Below are positions 22,514-32,728 of a stretch of 64,000 bases of DNA, piece after piece; position 1 is the stretch's first letter; each line of letters opens with the position of its first letter. Both the position numbers and the translations under genes were made by a program. Source of the stretch: Clarkia xantiana subsp. parviflora (Eukaryota; Streptophyta; Magnoliopsida; Myrtales; Onagraceae). The notes under the pieces were generated by a model. The model did not search any database and was not told where the DNA came from. It saw nothing but the letters and a program-made list of their open reading frames with translations. The stretch spans positions 18,768,763-18,832,762 of the forward strand of contig JAPTYO010000007.1 in NCBI GenBank assembly GCA_036873135.1. Reading direction: 5' to 3'.

Positions 22514-22557
22514 AGAGTCAAGAAAGGTTCTAAACCGTTTCTTGACTCGGGGGCAAG
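22514..22557 (+). promoter_or_regulatory. Hairpin and polypurine-like tract before the 3' LTR
   Basis: GAGTCAAGAAA and its complement TTTCTTGACTC (about 22515-22548) form an 11-bp stem around a loop of about 12 bases. It is followed at once by GGGGGCAAG and the LTR's TGATGG. The G-rich tract is in the position of the plus-strand primer. Confidence 0.65.
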
Positions 22558-23516
22558 TGATGGATAAATGTCCAATTCGGGTTCGTATTTACGCTTCGGG
22601 CCTCGCAAACACATCAAAAAATTACATCTCGGATCCGAAAAACACCTCCCACGGTATAAAAACGGTCCGGAGGCGCGTTTACGCGCGTCCGGACCGGACC
22701 TCCGGGTTGCATAAAGCAACCCGGAGGTCCGGGTTGCAAAGCAACCCGGACGTCCGGATTGCCATGCAATCCGGACGTCCGGATTGCAATGCAATCCGGA
22801 CGTCCGGGTTGCAGCAACCCGGACCTCCGGGTTGCAGCAACCCGGACCTCCGGGTTGCGGCAATCCGGACCTCCGGATTGCCCGCAACCCGGAAGTCCGG
22901 GTTGCGTGACAATTCGGACCTCGCCGAATTGCCCAAGTTCGACGAGGTCCGGATTGCCTTACGGGTATCGCGCTATTACCGTACCCGCGATCGCCGTTAC
23001 GTGTAGAGAAGTCAAGTTCGTGCATTACCAATGTGGATGACGGTTCCCGTTTGTCTCCTTGAACCGTCGTCGAACCACTCTAAAACCGGGTCCGGTCTCA
23101 AGGAAGCCTATAAATAGGAGGCCTTGGCCACCCATTTTCACTCACTCTCTCATTTGCCCAACTTTGGTATTTTGAGCTCTGACTTCTCTCTAGAATTCTC
23201 TCTCTCTAGAAATTACCCTTTTGCCACTATAGTAACTTAGGCATCGGAGAGGGCTCCGCTAGCACCACCCCCCCCCCCCCCTCTCCGTGCTAGCATTGGT
23301 CCTTTGCGCAGGATCCGACGCTCGAGACAAAGACTCACCGGGTCACAACCTCGCCGGGTCACAGCCTTGCCGGGTCACCACCTTGCCGGATCACAACCTC
23401 GCCGGGTCACAGCCTTGCCGGGTCACCACCTTACCGGGTCACAACCTCCGTCGGAAGGGTCACACCCGCACAACCTCAGACGCATCCTCGTGACCTTAGT
23501 CGTCCCGGACGCAACA
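22558..23516 (+). repeat. 3' LTR
   Basis: 959 bp, starting TGATGGATAAATG and ending GGACGCAACA. It is 104 bp longer than the 5' LTR: four extra 22-bp hairpin units (about 98 bp) and a longer C run account for the gain. I saw no other substitutions by eye. Confidence 0.92.
22716..22905. repeat. LTR hairpin array, eight units (3' LTR)
   Basis: Eight 22-bp units. Units 2-4 are variants not found in the 5' LTR, such as the exact palindrome GCAATCCGGACGTCCGGATT followed by GC, with CAT or AAT spacers. Confidence 0.9.
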
Positions 23517-23675
23517 ACTATCATCAGCGAAGTGTTTATCTCTATCTTCTAACCACTCTAAGAAGATGGTCATAAAATCGTTCACCCAACCGGCCAGACG
23601 AGTAACATGGAATACATGTGCTGCATGTGTATTAAAATAAAAGTTAGGAACAGTGCCCTTTGTGATGGTGATAAC
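23517..23675 (-). pseudogene. 5' part of the reading frame interrupted by the LTR element
   Basis: 53 codons open on the minus strand between a TAA (23678-23676) and the insertion point, continuing in frame at 14689. The first five bases are the right-hand target duplication ACTAT. See the entry at 14117. Confidence 0.45.
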
Positions 23676-23678
23676 TTA

Positions 23679-24030
23679 TAGTGAGGTTCAAACATGTGTG
23701 GAATTGTAAAACCCTAGAGAAGCAAACCCTAGACGTGGAGAAGACGAGAAAAACGAACAGAGCACTTGCGGATCATTTCGAGGTATTCCTTCACTTGGAC
23801 CTCGATCACCTAAATAACACTAAAGGAAACCAGTCCTCACAAGGAGATCCGGTTTTACCCACAAGTTTTACAACGTGAAGGAATTGGTCCCAAAGAAAAT
23901 AAAAGAGCAACAAATTCGTACACCAACGGACTGGGCTCAATCAAAAACAACAACGGCCCAAAAAGACAAAACAAATACCAAGTCCAACAAGAAAAAGTCC
24001 AGATTGAACAAAAGAAAGCAGCCAAAAACT
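23679..24030. other. No gene seen
   Basis: Mixed sequence between the interrupted reading frame and the exon-like block at 24178. I see no recognisable coding or transposon end. Confidence 0.4.
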
Positions 24031-24177
24031 CTACAACATGTCCACATTATTAAGCACTACGGGGCCCATACTCCCGGTAACCATATCATGGGCCAATAGC
24101 CCAATATCCATTTGATAGTAATGTTTTGTTTTAGGAAAATGGACATGTAAGTGACGTATGCATAGGGTAGGACATAC

Positions 24178-24600
24178 CAGCAGAGGAAGAAAGTGATACG
24201 GCGACGGCTTGGCAAAGATCGTGCTCTTGATGATCTCCGGTCCAACATATTCCTTGAAGTTATCGAAAATGAGTGGATCAGACGCGTTTGCAGAGAGCTC
24301 CGTGGTGTCTTCTTCATCTACTGTAAAAGTTACTTTCTCCTTGGTGCAGATCTGCTGTGGCGGTGTCGAAGGCATAAGAGTTGACTCGAAGGATGAAGAG
24401 AACGACTCTTCAACCGAAAACGTCCTTCGTGAGGGCACATAGGAGGAAAGGCACGGCCTACGGCGTGGCCAGTGGATTTCACTACGATGTGGATGCTTTG
24501 GTTGTCCACGAGACCCGAAACTTCGTGAATACCTTGTACTGGCTCGCGACGAGCGACAGATTGACCGGACACAACTGGCCTGTAAGATGAATATCTCAGG
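24178..24600 (-). other. Possible exon of an unrecognised gene
   Basis: A GC-richer block. One minus-strand frame is open across it and ends at a plausible donor, CTGCTG|GTATGT, at 24178/24177. Readable residues include KVTFTVDEEDTTELSANAS and IKSTIFAKPSPYHFLPLL. The opposite strand is also partly open. I do not recognise the product and cannot find adjoining exons. Confidence 0.3.
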
Positions 24601-24739
24601 AGGTAGCACTTTAGCAGCTGATAATAATTGCTATGTATAAATTAATTTCTTGTTTTAATTAGTTTTTTAAAAAAATGTGTTCCACACGTGTCGACTTAAT
24701 GAGACTATTGATAAAAAGTGGACGGTATGTCATTTTAAC

Positions 24740-24875
24740 ATATTTTGTAAGCTTGTTGTATATTTTAATACATATTGGTTTATAAAACCATCTTTTTCAA
24801 ACATGTTGTATATTTTAAAACATATTGGTTCATAAAACCATCTTTTTCAAACATGTTGCATGTTTTACAAACTTT
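24740..24875. repeat. Imperfect tandem repeat, about 62-bp unit
   Basis: ACATATTGGTT(T/C)ATAAAACCATC and TTTTTCAAACATGTTG occur twice in a row. Confidence 0.8.
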
Positions 24876-24944
24876 TCCTATCTATATTAGGGAGATTCGG
24901 CTATATATGCTCAGGAGGTCAATTTACCAACGAGAAGATGAATA

Positions 24945-25110
24945 ACTAACGGAATTGAAAACACCCAACCTAACCTAACATGCATGGAATTAAAGGGGTT
25001 TAATTAGGATGTGAAAACTTACCCGATTTTCTCAATCGCCGGAGCTTACCGGTCTGGTCTGGTCTGGTCTGGCTTGATCAACACCGTAGCTTGGAAACGG
25101 TCACGACTCA
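24945..25110 (-). repeat. Third copy of the exon-like fragment with splice donor
   Basis: It matches the blocks at 8860 and 9115, including CAACCTAACCTAACATGCAT, the AAAACTTACCCGATTTTC donor region and the CGGAGCTT tail. A short (GGTCT)n expansion is present. Confidence 0.55.
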
Positions 25111-25565
25111 CCAACGCCCTACTGCAGATCCGAAATTTTTTTTGCCAATAAGGAGGTTTGTTTTTTTTTTATTGTAAAATAAGGAGGTTCAAGACAGACA
25201 AAATTATGCAGGCTTCGGCTCGGTATGATTACTGGCCGATGAGAAGATGCCGATCCAAATAATTGAAAATTCACCCTTTTTTTCTTTAAAATAATTGAAT
25301 TGCTATTTTGTTTTGGCCAATTGAACTGCTATTTCAACTTTAATTCAGTTATAAATCACTATTTGAATTTGAATTTTCTTTGACGAAATATTTCAAGTAC
25401 AAATTACTATCATTTTCAAACATATTAGTAATAAAAATCATCTTTTTCTTAAACATATAGCATGGTTTACATATTTTTTCCAATTGTATTTAATAAAACG
25501 AAATGAAACAAAAAAAACAAAGATTTTTTTTTTAATCTTATCCTCCTTATAATAATAATTCAGAA

Positions 25566-26158
25566 TTACATTATCGAACATGCGTTAGAGTTTTCATCAC
25601 TGAACATCGTCATTTGTTCTTCATTTAGACAGAATATGTCTGAATTCTGTTGATAAGCTGTAGGTACTGCACGATGATGAGAATACTGGTCCATTACCTC
25701 TCCCGTTGATGATGATGAGCTTCTACTTACTTCTTCTTCTTCTTCTTCTTTCTTCTCTTCTATTTTATGTTCTTCTTTCACTTCTACAAGTGTGACGGTT
25801 TTACCCTTATTATTCTTCCTCATCATCTTCAGAATCATCTCTGCATCGATCTGACCAATTACTTGAAGCGTATTCGCGCTCTTATTGATGGTGTAAAACT
25901 CCACCCCTTATCACCCAAACTTAATGTTGTTATACTTAATGAAGATAAGAAAAGTAACATTAACATATCCACTGAATTTTGCACAATTATCTCGGTAAAA
26001 TAATTTTTTTTTGTTCATAGTTAAAACATGATAAATTAAAAACAAACAATAATAATAATGATATAATTAAGGTTACCTCTAGCTTTTTTAAGAACTTTTT
26101 GTATTTTTTTTACACATCCCTCACAATCTATACGCATAGAGTAAAGAGCAATCTGCAT
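25566..26158 (-). CDS. Heavy-metal-associated isoprenylated plant protein (HIPP)
   Basis: Two exons on the minus strand: 26158-26077 and 25906-25566, joined by a GT-AG intron (26076-25907); 140 residues. Exon 1 gives MQIALYSMRIDCEGCVKKIQ with the metal-binding core M-R-I-D-C-E-G-C of an HMA domain. Across the junction it reads KKARG|VEFYTINKSANTLQVIGQI, the expected second half of the domain. A Lys/Glu-rich linker follows, and the C-terminus is CSIM, a CaaX box for isoprenylation and membrane anchoring. HIPPs bind metals and act in stress or metal homeostasis. The start is uncertain: the ATG at 26158 is in frame just upstream of HMA strand 1, but the pseudogene copy at 34776 suggests an ancestral short first exon. 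A candidate ATG at 27208 could not be joined in frame. Confidence 0.8.
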
Positions 26159-27918
26159 AAATGAAAAGAAATCAGCTACAATATATGTATATAAAAATTT
26201 AAAAAATTTAGCAAATTAATGAATGGCGGATATATATGCATATAAAAATTTAAAGTAAATCCTAGTTTATTTATAGAAGAAGTGGGATGCGGAAGAATGT
26301 ATAAAATAAAATATGGAGTGGACAATCTTAAACCCTAATTGAACCGATCGTGATAGCACTGACCATAATTTTTATTATACGTCAACGAATGACCCACTCC
26401 TTAAACGAATCACCCACTCCTTAAACGCATCCAAACCGTTGTAGCTGTTATTGAACTCCTCTGCAGAATGACTTCATCAGCGAAAGGCCAAATATATATT
26501 TTATATAGAAGATAGTATAGAAATTATATTTTTTTTATCATGTGAAATATTCTTAAATAATATTATTTTCTTTCTCAATTCGTGATTTTTTTTGCCATTT
26601 TGTGAAACGTTAAATATTTTATTTGAGTTAATGCAAATTTCTAAATATGTGAACTTCTTATTTTAAAATTACATTAATTTCTTATTTCTTATTGTTATTA
26701 AAGTCTGATGATTGTGTTATTAAAGTCTGACTGACGTCTTCCTAATTTTTTAAAATTGTTTTAGTTACGTCATTTAATAGTATGTAGATTATATTTCTTA
26801 TTATGTGAAATATTTTCTTAATTAATGTGATTTAAGACTTGTTATTATGTGAAATATTTTCATAGATCATGAAAAATCTCGTAGTAGCTAGGTTTAATTC
26901 AACATAGTAAATGGATTAGTTTCTTAATCAAAGTTTCATGTTATATCTATGGATACAATTAAGTACTCATATTATAATAAATATAATTAAGGTGGCATCT
27001 AGAAAGTGATTAAGGGAGGGCCTTTTTCGTTTTGAAGAATTATTTCCACTTGTTTTTTAGATTTTCAGAATCAATATATATCGAATATAAACAGTCTGCA
27101 GAACACAAACAAAGAAAAAATACCAGCTATGTAATGCAATAAAAATGGATAAGTTGAGATTTTGATGTTGGTTTATCTTTCATATGTGTACTTGAAGCTG
27201 GGCGCCATTGACAACAAAAGAAACAAATATACTAAGAAAATATTAAAGAACCTCTCTTATTTATATATGCATGAAGATATTTGTTTAAATGTGAATTTAG
27301 ACCGTACTGCATAAATAGGTAAAACATAAATATTACTGTATATATATATATTCTATATATTGTCTTGGAACTGGGTATATTCCTCTTAAACAAGACTATA
27401 TAGTAATTTGGAATTTTATTTATCATATATAATACATCTACGTCACCACTCACTTTATGGATCGGGCCCAACACGTTGTCCAACGACAACATATAGATAT
27501 GTATATAATAAAATATAGGGCATGATGTTTAAAGCAAAACAACAATGTTTACCAAAAAAAAAAAAAAAAAAAAGCAAAACAACAATGTAATGCTACCTTT
27601 AATTCCTTTATATATATATATATATAATGCCTAAAATAGTATACTCCTCTCCTTTCTCCATCCTATTCAACACACGTACGACACATCTAAATCACTAATT
27701 ATAAACTCTTCTTACACTAAATCAATGGTTTACCGAATCGAGTTACATATATATATTGTAGATGCATGGAATAATATACTTTTATGATGTTATGTATAAT
27801 TAGGATCCGAGTCATGCAAGTACTATGTAATTTTACTATGCATGTTATCTTGAAGATGCAACTCTAACCCATGGGCGGATCTATTCATTAGAATGGGAGG
27901 CCAGGACGTGCATCACCT
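26159..27918. other. HIPP upstream region, no gene
   Basis: AT-rich. Compared with the upstream region of the HIPP pseudogene, about 0.9 kb (roughly 26200-27120) looks like extra sequence. It contains a direct duplication of CCCACTCCTTAAACG at 26393 and 26410. The block from 27180 to 27330 matches the exon-1 region of the pseudogene and the 37-41 kb units. GCAAAACAACAATGT is duplicated around an A run at 27534-27585. Confidence 0.5.
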
Positions 27919-27926
27919 CTCTTAAG

Positions 27927-28586
27927 TAGGGGTGAGCAAATATACCGAGAGGCTCAAAATCCCGCCCGTCCCGCCCTAGCCCGTCCCAAAAAGCCCATTT
28001 CAAAAATATGCCCAAGCCCTAATGGGCGGGACTTTTCTTCTCAACTAGGGCTCGGGTTAGGGCTAGGGTTTTTTTACGAAGTCCCAAAAGACCCGTCCTA
28101 TCCCTTTTTGCTAACTTATCAGCTATAAATTATAGTTAGTTAAGTTAACTTTAGTGATGGATCGGGTTGAAGTTCGATTTGATCTGGATTTGTATTTATA
28201 ACTTGTTATATCTGAATTGTTTGTGACTTTGAGTTAGAGTCTTGGTAAAACTTAGTTTTGGAGTCATTGGTGGACTATTTTGGAGAACCAAGTTATGTGT
28301 TGAACTTGGTGTTCTTACAAGTGACAAAATGTTTGAGTGATTTTGGTGTTTTATGGTGAACTTTGTTGATGTTCTGTGTTTGGTTATGGTTTAAGTAAAT
28401 TGAGTATGATTTTTTTTTTTTTTGAACTTGGATGGGAATTTGGGTTTGTCCCATTTGTCCCTAGTCCCTGTAGGCCCGTGGCGGGCGGGCCTTTTCCTAC
28501 TAGCTAGGGCTCGGGACAACCATTAAGCGGCCCTAGTTTTAGGACTTTTAGAAAAAGCCCGCTCATCCGTCCCATGCTCAGCCCTA
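27927..28586. mobile_element. Non-autonomous hAT element, 660 bp
   Basis: Terminal repeats are TAGGGGTGAGCA at 27927 and, read inward from 28586, TAGGGCTGAGCA. CTCTTAAG flanks both sides (27919-27926 and 28587-28594), the 8-bp target duplication of hAT. Subterminal regions are rich in GGGC/CCCG words. It codes no transposase. Confidence 0.88.
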
Positions 28587-28840
28587 CTCTTAAGTGCCTG
28601 TCCCCAATCTCTATCTCATGTATCTCAGCCGTCAATCTATATTTTTTTTATTTTTCATTTTTCTTTAAATTCCCACGCTAAAAAGTCATGAATGAAGTCC
28701 ACATACAAACAATTTTTTTTATTATATTTATATTTCTCTACATACATGATAGTATGATACTATATATTACTTGTACTTTGATTATTTTTGCTTATATTAT
28801 ATTTTTTGTTATTATTATAATACAATATATAATATCTCTT

Positions 28841-29216
28841 AATATCCTAAATTTTTAAAATATAATTTAAATATTTTTAAGGTTTATACAGTTTTTTTTT
28901 TCTAAAACCCTATTAGATTAGGTGAACAGTTTGGCAATGTGAACCCTATATAGCTAAAATTGAACCAAACAAAGGTCGGGTTAATTCTAGGCCGGTCAAA
29001 CGTTTTGCCCAGTTTTAGCCATCTAGGGTTCACTCTGCCTTAATGTTGTCTTATTCTAATAGGGTTTAGATTTCACCCGACCTAACCGTTCGTCCAATTT
29101 TAGCACTCAAGGGTTCACCTGGTCTAACTGTTCACCAATTCTAATAGGGTTTTAAAAAAGAAAAAAAAACTATATAAACCTTAAAAATATTTAAATCTTA
29201 TTTTAACACATTAGGA
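28841..29216. repeat. Inner foldback sequence
   Basis: Inverted arms: AAATATTTTTAAGGTTTATA followed by CAG and a T run, AAAACCCTATTAGA and AGGTGAACAGTT on the left; their complements near 29110-29216. The loop holds GGTCGGGTTAATTC-type words. Confidence 0.7.
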
Positions 29217-29273
29217 TTCACTCGGCCTAAATATTTATAATATATTACTTTTAGTTAAAAAAAATGTTATATA

Positions 29274-32045
29274 TCTACTATATTATATTAATTCGGCACC
29301 GGAAGCCCTCTGGCTGACACGTGGACAGTTTGTCCAGTCACCGTTGCCTAATTTAATCGGAATTTAATTGGGGTTCTCTAAATTTAGATAGATAATATTG
29401 ATTAATTGAAAATTAAGAAGTATTTTATCTCCTACTTTGGTCTCTACGCAATTTAAAATTGAAAATTAAGAAGTATTTTATCTCCTACTTTGGTCTCTAC
29501 GCAATTTAAAGAAACAAATTAATTAAAAGTTTCCTTTTAAATAGTAAATCTATACAGTTTGGCTTCGGAAGACCAGAGGCCGCCACGTAAGCATTCCTAT
29601 TTTTAATAAAGTAATATACAAATATAATGTATACATATAAATAATTAATGTGTTTCATACGTATATGTATACTATATATATATATCCCATAATAGTGTCG
29701 TAATATAAATATATATTGTTTAGGTAAATTAAAGAAATAATATATGTATACTATATATATATATATATCCCATAATAATGTCGTAAGCCAAAGTTCTCAA
29801 GAATTTACCCAAAAAAAAAGTTCTCAAGAGTTAATTAAGTTATATATATATATATGTCAGTGAATGGACGAAACATACGTGTATAAGGTGAATAGTGCTA
29901 TAGTACCTAAATATCGGTATTTTTTGTCATCATTATAATATTGTGCAATTATTATTATTATTGTTTATGCGTAATTTAATGTGTTACCTCTATCTACTGT
30001 GGTGGTTCTTTTCGTCGATTTCTTTTTTAATATCTATGATTTTTGTTTTGTAAGGAGCGCCAACAAGAGAATTTCACCGTAACATGTTTGCTTTATATGT
30101 ACATAATAATTCACGTTCGCATTTGTTTAATATGTAAGACTAAAATATTGATCATGAATATTTTTCCAATTTCAATATTTGCTTCCTTTCTTAAAAAAAT
30201 ACTGTGTTTAAACTTTAAACTCATTTATACGTTATATATTGTTCAATTGGTTGTATAATTAACTAACACTTTATGATTATGATGTAAAGTTTATATTTGA
30301 GGATACATTGTTGTTCAACGCTAATTTGTAATAAATATTTATTATTACATATTTTTTACTTATACGTACATATATATGTGTCATTTTTTTTTTATAATGA
30401 TATATGTTTTATTTGACATATTGTCTTTTCCTTAATGCATAGATTTATAAGAGTCACTAGAAGGCAATTACAAAGCCTTTGATAAAGGTAATTTTTTTAT
30501 TTTAATGTTATCTTTTTTAATCTAGAAGTATAATAATATTTTTTATCTTAATCGTCACTAGAGCTTTTTTTTTTAAAACTTATTAAGTAGAAAAATATTA
30601 ATGAACTTTAACTTCTGAATCTTCATCTTCTTAAAACTGATATTTTTAACTATATAATATATATATGCTTTAGTTAGTTTCAGACTAATCTAATGATTCA
30701 ATTACTATTAGGTTTTTTTATTTTTTTGCCAAAGAAAAAAATAATTCAAATTTTATTTGCATAACAATTCAATATATGTTTATTGTAGAAACATATTAAT
30801 TACGTTAATAATTTTCAATCTAATCTCTTTATAGATTATTTTCGTATTGTTTATACTAATTAATTATATATATGAATTTAATTATTTTCTATGCTAATTG
30901 ATTTTTTACACACATTTATTTCACTTCATGCCAAATTTTCTTCTTCTCATAATTGTTGATTACGTTTATGTGTATTTTTATTAAATGTATTTCATGTTAT
31001 ATCTTTGTTTCACAGAGATGTATGAAAGGATATAGTTGTATATATATAATGACTTACTTGTATCGGATTGTTTCAATAATTTATAAATAAGATAATATAT
31101 TTTTATATGATGAATATACTTTATTAGGGGGTGTGGACATGATGTAAATTTTTAAGAGATTGGAAAGATGGCATAATAACGAGTATACAAGCAATGGAGA
31201 GATTGACTAAGAAGGAGAAAGAAGGTAGATGGGCGGTAATCGGGTTGACGTGTTAATCGAGATGGAAGGAAATATATAGACTAGCATTATTATTTGCAAA
31301 GGAATCACCAGGCAGTGTACGTACGTGCCTTAGTGGGCAATCCTCTAACTAGCCAGCCTCTCATCAAACAGATGCCCAGCGAAACCACAGGCCAGATGTT
31401 TGCCATTTGAGTCATTGCCCGCCCGGCCGGGACGACAGAGATGAAGTTAGTTTTGGGAGGAGTAAGCTTTGCTTAATAAGACCGGAGGAATCCATTCCCC
31501 ATGATGTAATTCACCTATTGGTAATCAATTTCACTTGGTAGATAACAAGAGTTTTCATTCTTTTGTGTCAATTTATTTATTTATTTGAACAAAAGACCAA
31601 ATACAATTACATATAGATTGCTTGAAGAAAAAAATAAGAGAGGCACAGCTGCAACAATAGCTCAATGCTCGATTTATGCTTTTTTTTTTATTATAATATA
31701 TATATTATAGTATTTTAATTCAACTTGAGTATATAAACTTATAAAATATATTATATATTATATAGACTGTCACGATATATAAACTTACCCGAATATAAAA
31801 TATATATAAATATATAAACTTACTACGGTCAACTGTATAAATATAATATAAAACTTATATATTTTATTTTTACAAATTAATGGTTAAAATAGATAATAGT
31901 TTCAATAAAAATCTTCAACATACATATTTCTTTTTCAAATCCTACTTCAACATTTATTTTTAAAAACTTTTTTTTTAAAAAAACTATAAACTCAAAAATT
32001 TAGTTCGGCTTTCTTACCCGCGCGGTGCGCGGGATTAGCATCTAG
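29274..32045 (+). mobile_element. Non-autonomous Helitron, family A copy 2
   Basis: It starts TCTACTATATTATATTAATT at 29274 after an A. It ends with the hairpin CCCGCGCGGTGCGCGGG (32017-32033), ATTAGCAT and CTAG (32042-32045), followed by T: an intact set of Helitron signals with A|T insertion. Length 2,772 bp; no Rep/helicase. Near the 5' end a 56-bp block (about 29402-29512, GAAAATTAAGAAGTATTTTA) is duplicated in tandem. An ORF at 30043-30258 is AT-rich and unconvincing. Confidence 0.9.
32017..32045 (+). terminator. Helitron 3' hairpin and CTAG end
   Basis: A 7-bp GC stem with loop GGT, then 8 bases, then CTAG. In Helitrons this hairpin acts as the stop signal for rolling-circle-type transposition. 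Confidence 0.85.
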
Positions 32046-32728
32046 TATATATATATTATACTAAGAGATATTGTATATTGTATTATATTTATAATTAACC
32101 AAAAAATAATAATGTAAGCAAAATAATTAAAGTACAAGTATATTGTATCATGTATGTAGAGAAAGATAAATATAACATAATAAAAAAATTGTTTGGATGT
32201 GGACTTCTTCATGGCTTATTAACGTGTGGGTAAATTTTAAATGTTAGGAAATTAAAGAAAAAAGAAAAATAGAAAGATAGATTGAGATTAACGGCTGAGA
32301 TACATGAGATAGAGATTGGGACAGGCATTGGAGACGGGTAATGCTTATCCAGCCATATGTCCCTCGTTCCTAGCTTAGTTAGGTAACTTAAGTTTTTGTA
32401 AAATGTATATCTATATATATGTTTGCTTAATTTAATATGTAATGAGATAAAGAACCTCTATTTTTCACCTTTTAAGTTGTAAATATTATATATTTTCTAA
32501 ATTTGTAATTTTTTTCCTTTAATTACATAATATATATAGGAAGTGAACCCCCATTATTTAATTCGTTGCTCCGCCACTGCTCTAGCCTAACTTACGGTAT
32601 TATGATTGCTTATGCTTTGTTCACTCTAAGGTCAATTATAAGATGTTTTCGCATTTGTTTAAAAAAAATATATATTTAAAGGTACATATTTAATTAAGTG
32701 GTAGGGCATTTTGAACGATTATGTCCTA

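Larger units (their letters stand above)
18715..22557. other. Non-coding 3' internal region of the LTR element
   Basis: 3.8 kb in the place where pol would normally lie. No reverse transcriptase, RNase H, integrase or chromodomain residues were found. It consists largely of direct repeats (separate entries) plus two smaller duplications: a roughly 48-bp block at 20311 and again near 20483, and a TGGxCCCTGGACGCAG-type block at about 20030 and 20088. ORFs here are explained by repeat periods divisible by three. Confidence 0.75.
14695..23516 (+). mobile_element. Complete non-autonomous Ty3/gypsy-type LTR retrotransposon
   Basis: An 8,822-bp element bounded by ACTAT target duplications. Order: 5' LTR, TGGCGCCGT primer site, one long gag-protease-gag' ORF, 3.8 kb of non-coding tandem repeats, a G-rich polypurine-like tract, 3' LTR. 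The protease style (VDGGSSADIL) and the Zn motif resemble the plant Tat-type gypsy lineage. No reverse transcriptase, RNase H or integrase motif appears in any frame between 18715 and 22557, so movement must depend on enzymes from another element. It resembles the described TR-GAG or LARD classes but keeps a protease and adds a second gag-like module. The two LTRs show no obvious substitutions, only copy-number and poly-C differences, so insertion is recent. Confidence 0.9.
28595..32327. mobile_element. Long-terminal-inverted-repeat element split by a Helitron
   Basis: Arms of about 240-275 bp are inverted copies: 28595-28838 starts TGCCTGTCCCCAATCTCTAT, and 32052-32327 ends with its complement ATTGGGACAGGCA. 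The arms also share CAGCCGTCAATCT- and TTGTACTTTGATTATTTT-type blocks. Long arms suggest a Mutator-like or foldback element. Flanks show no clear target duplication. The central part holds a second palindrome (28841-29216) and a complete Helitron. Confidence 0.65.

Noticed and set aside
27181..27208. ATG at 27208 (minus) as first exon of the intact HIPP
   Set aside because: The only GT nearby gives 17 bases and puts the HMA exon out of frame. The aligned ancestral donor reads AT instead of GT.
618..32045. Rep/helicase genes in the Helitrons
   Set aside because: I looked for long ORFs in 618-3099, 5254-8662 and 29274-32045 and found none longer than about 75 codons; all these copies look non-autonomous.
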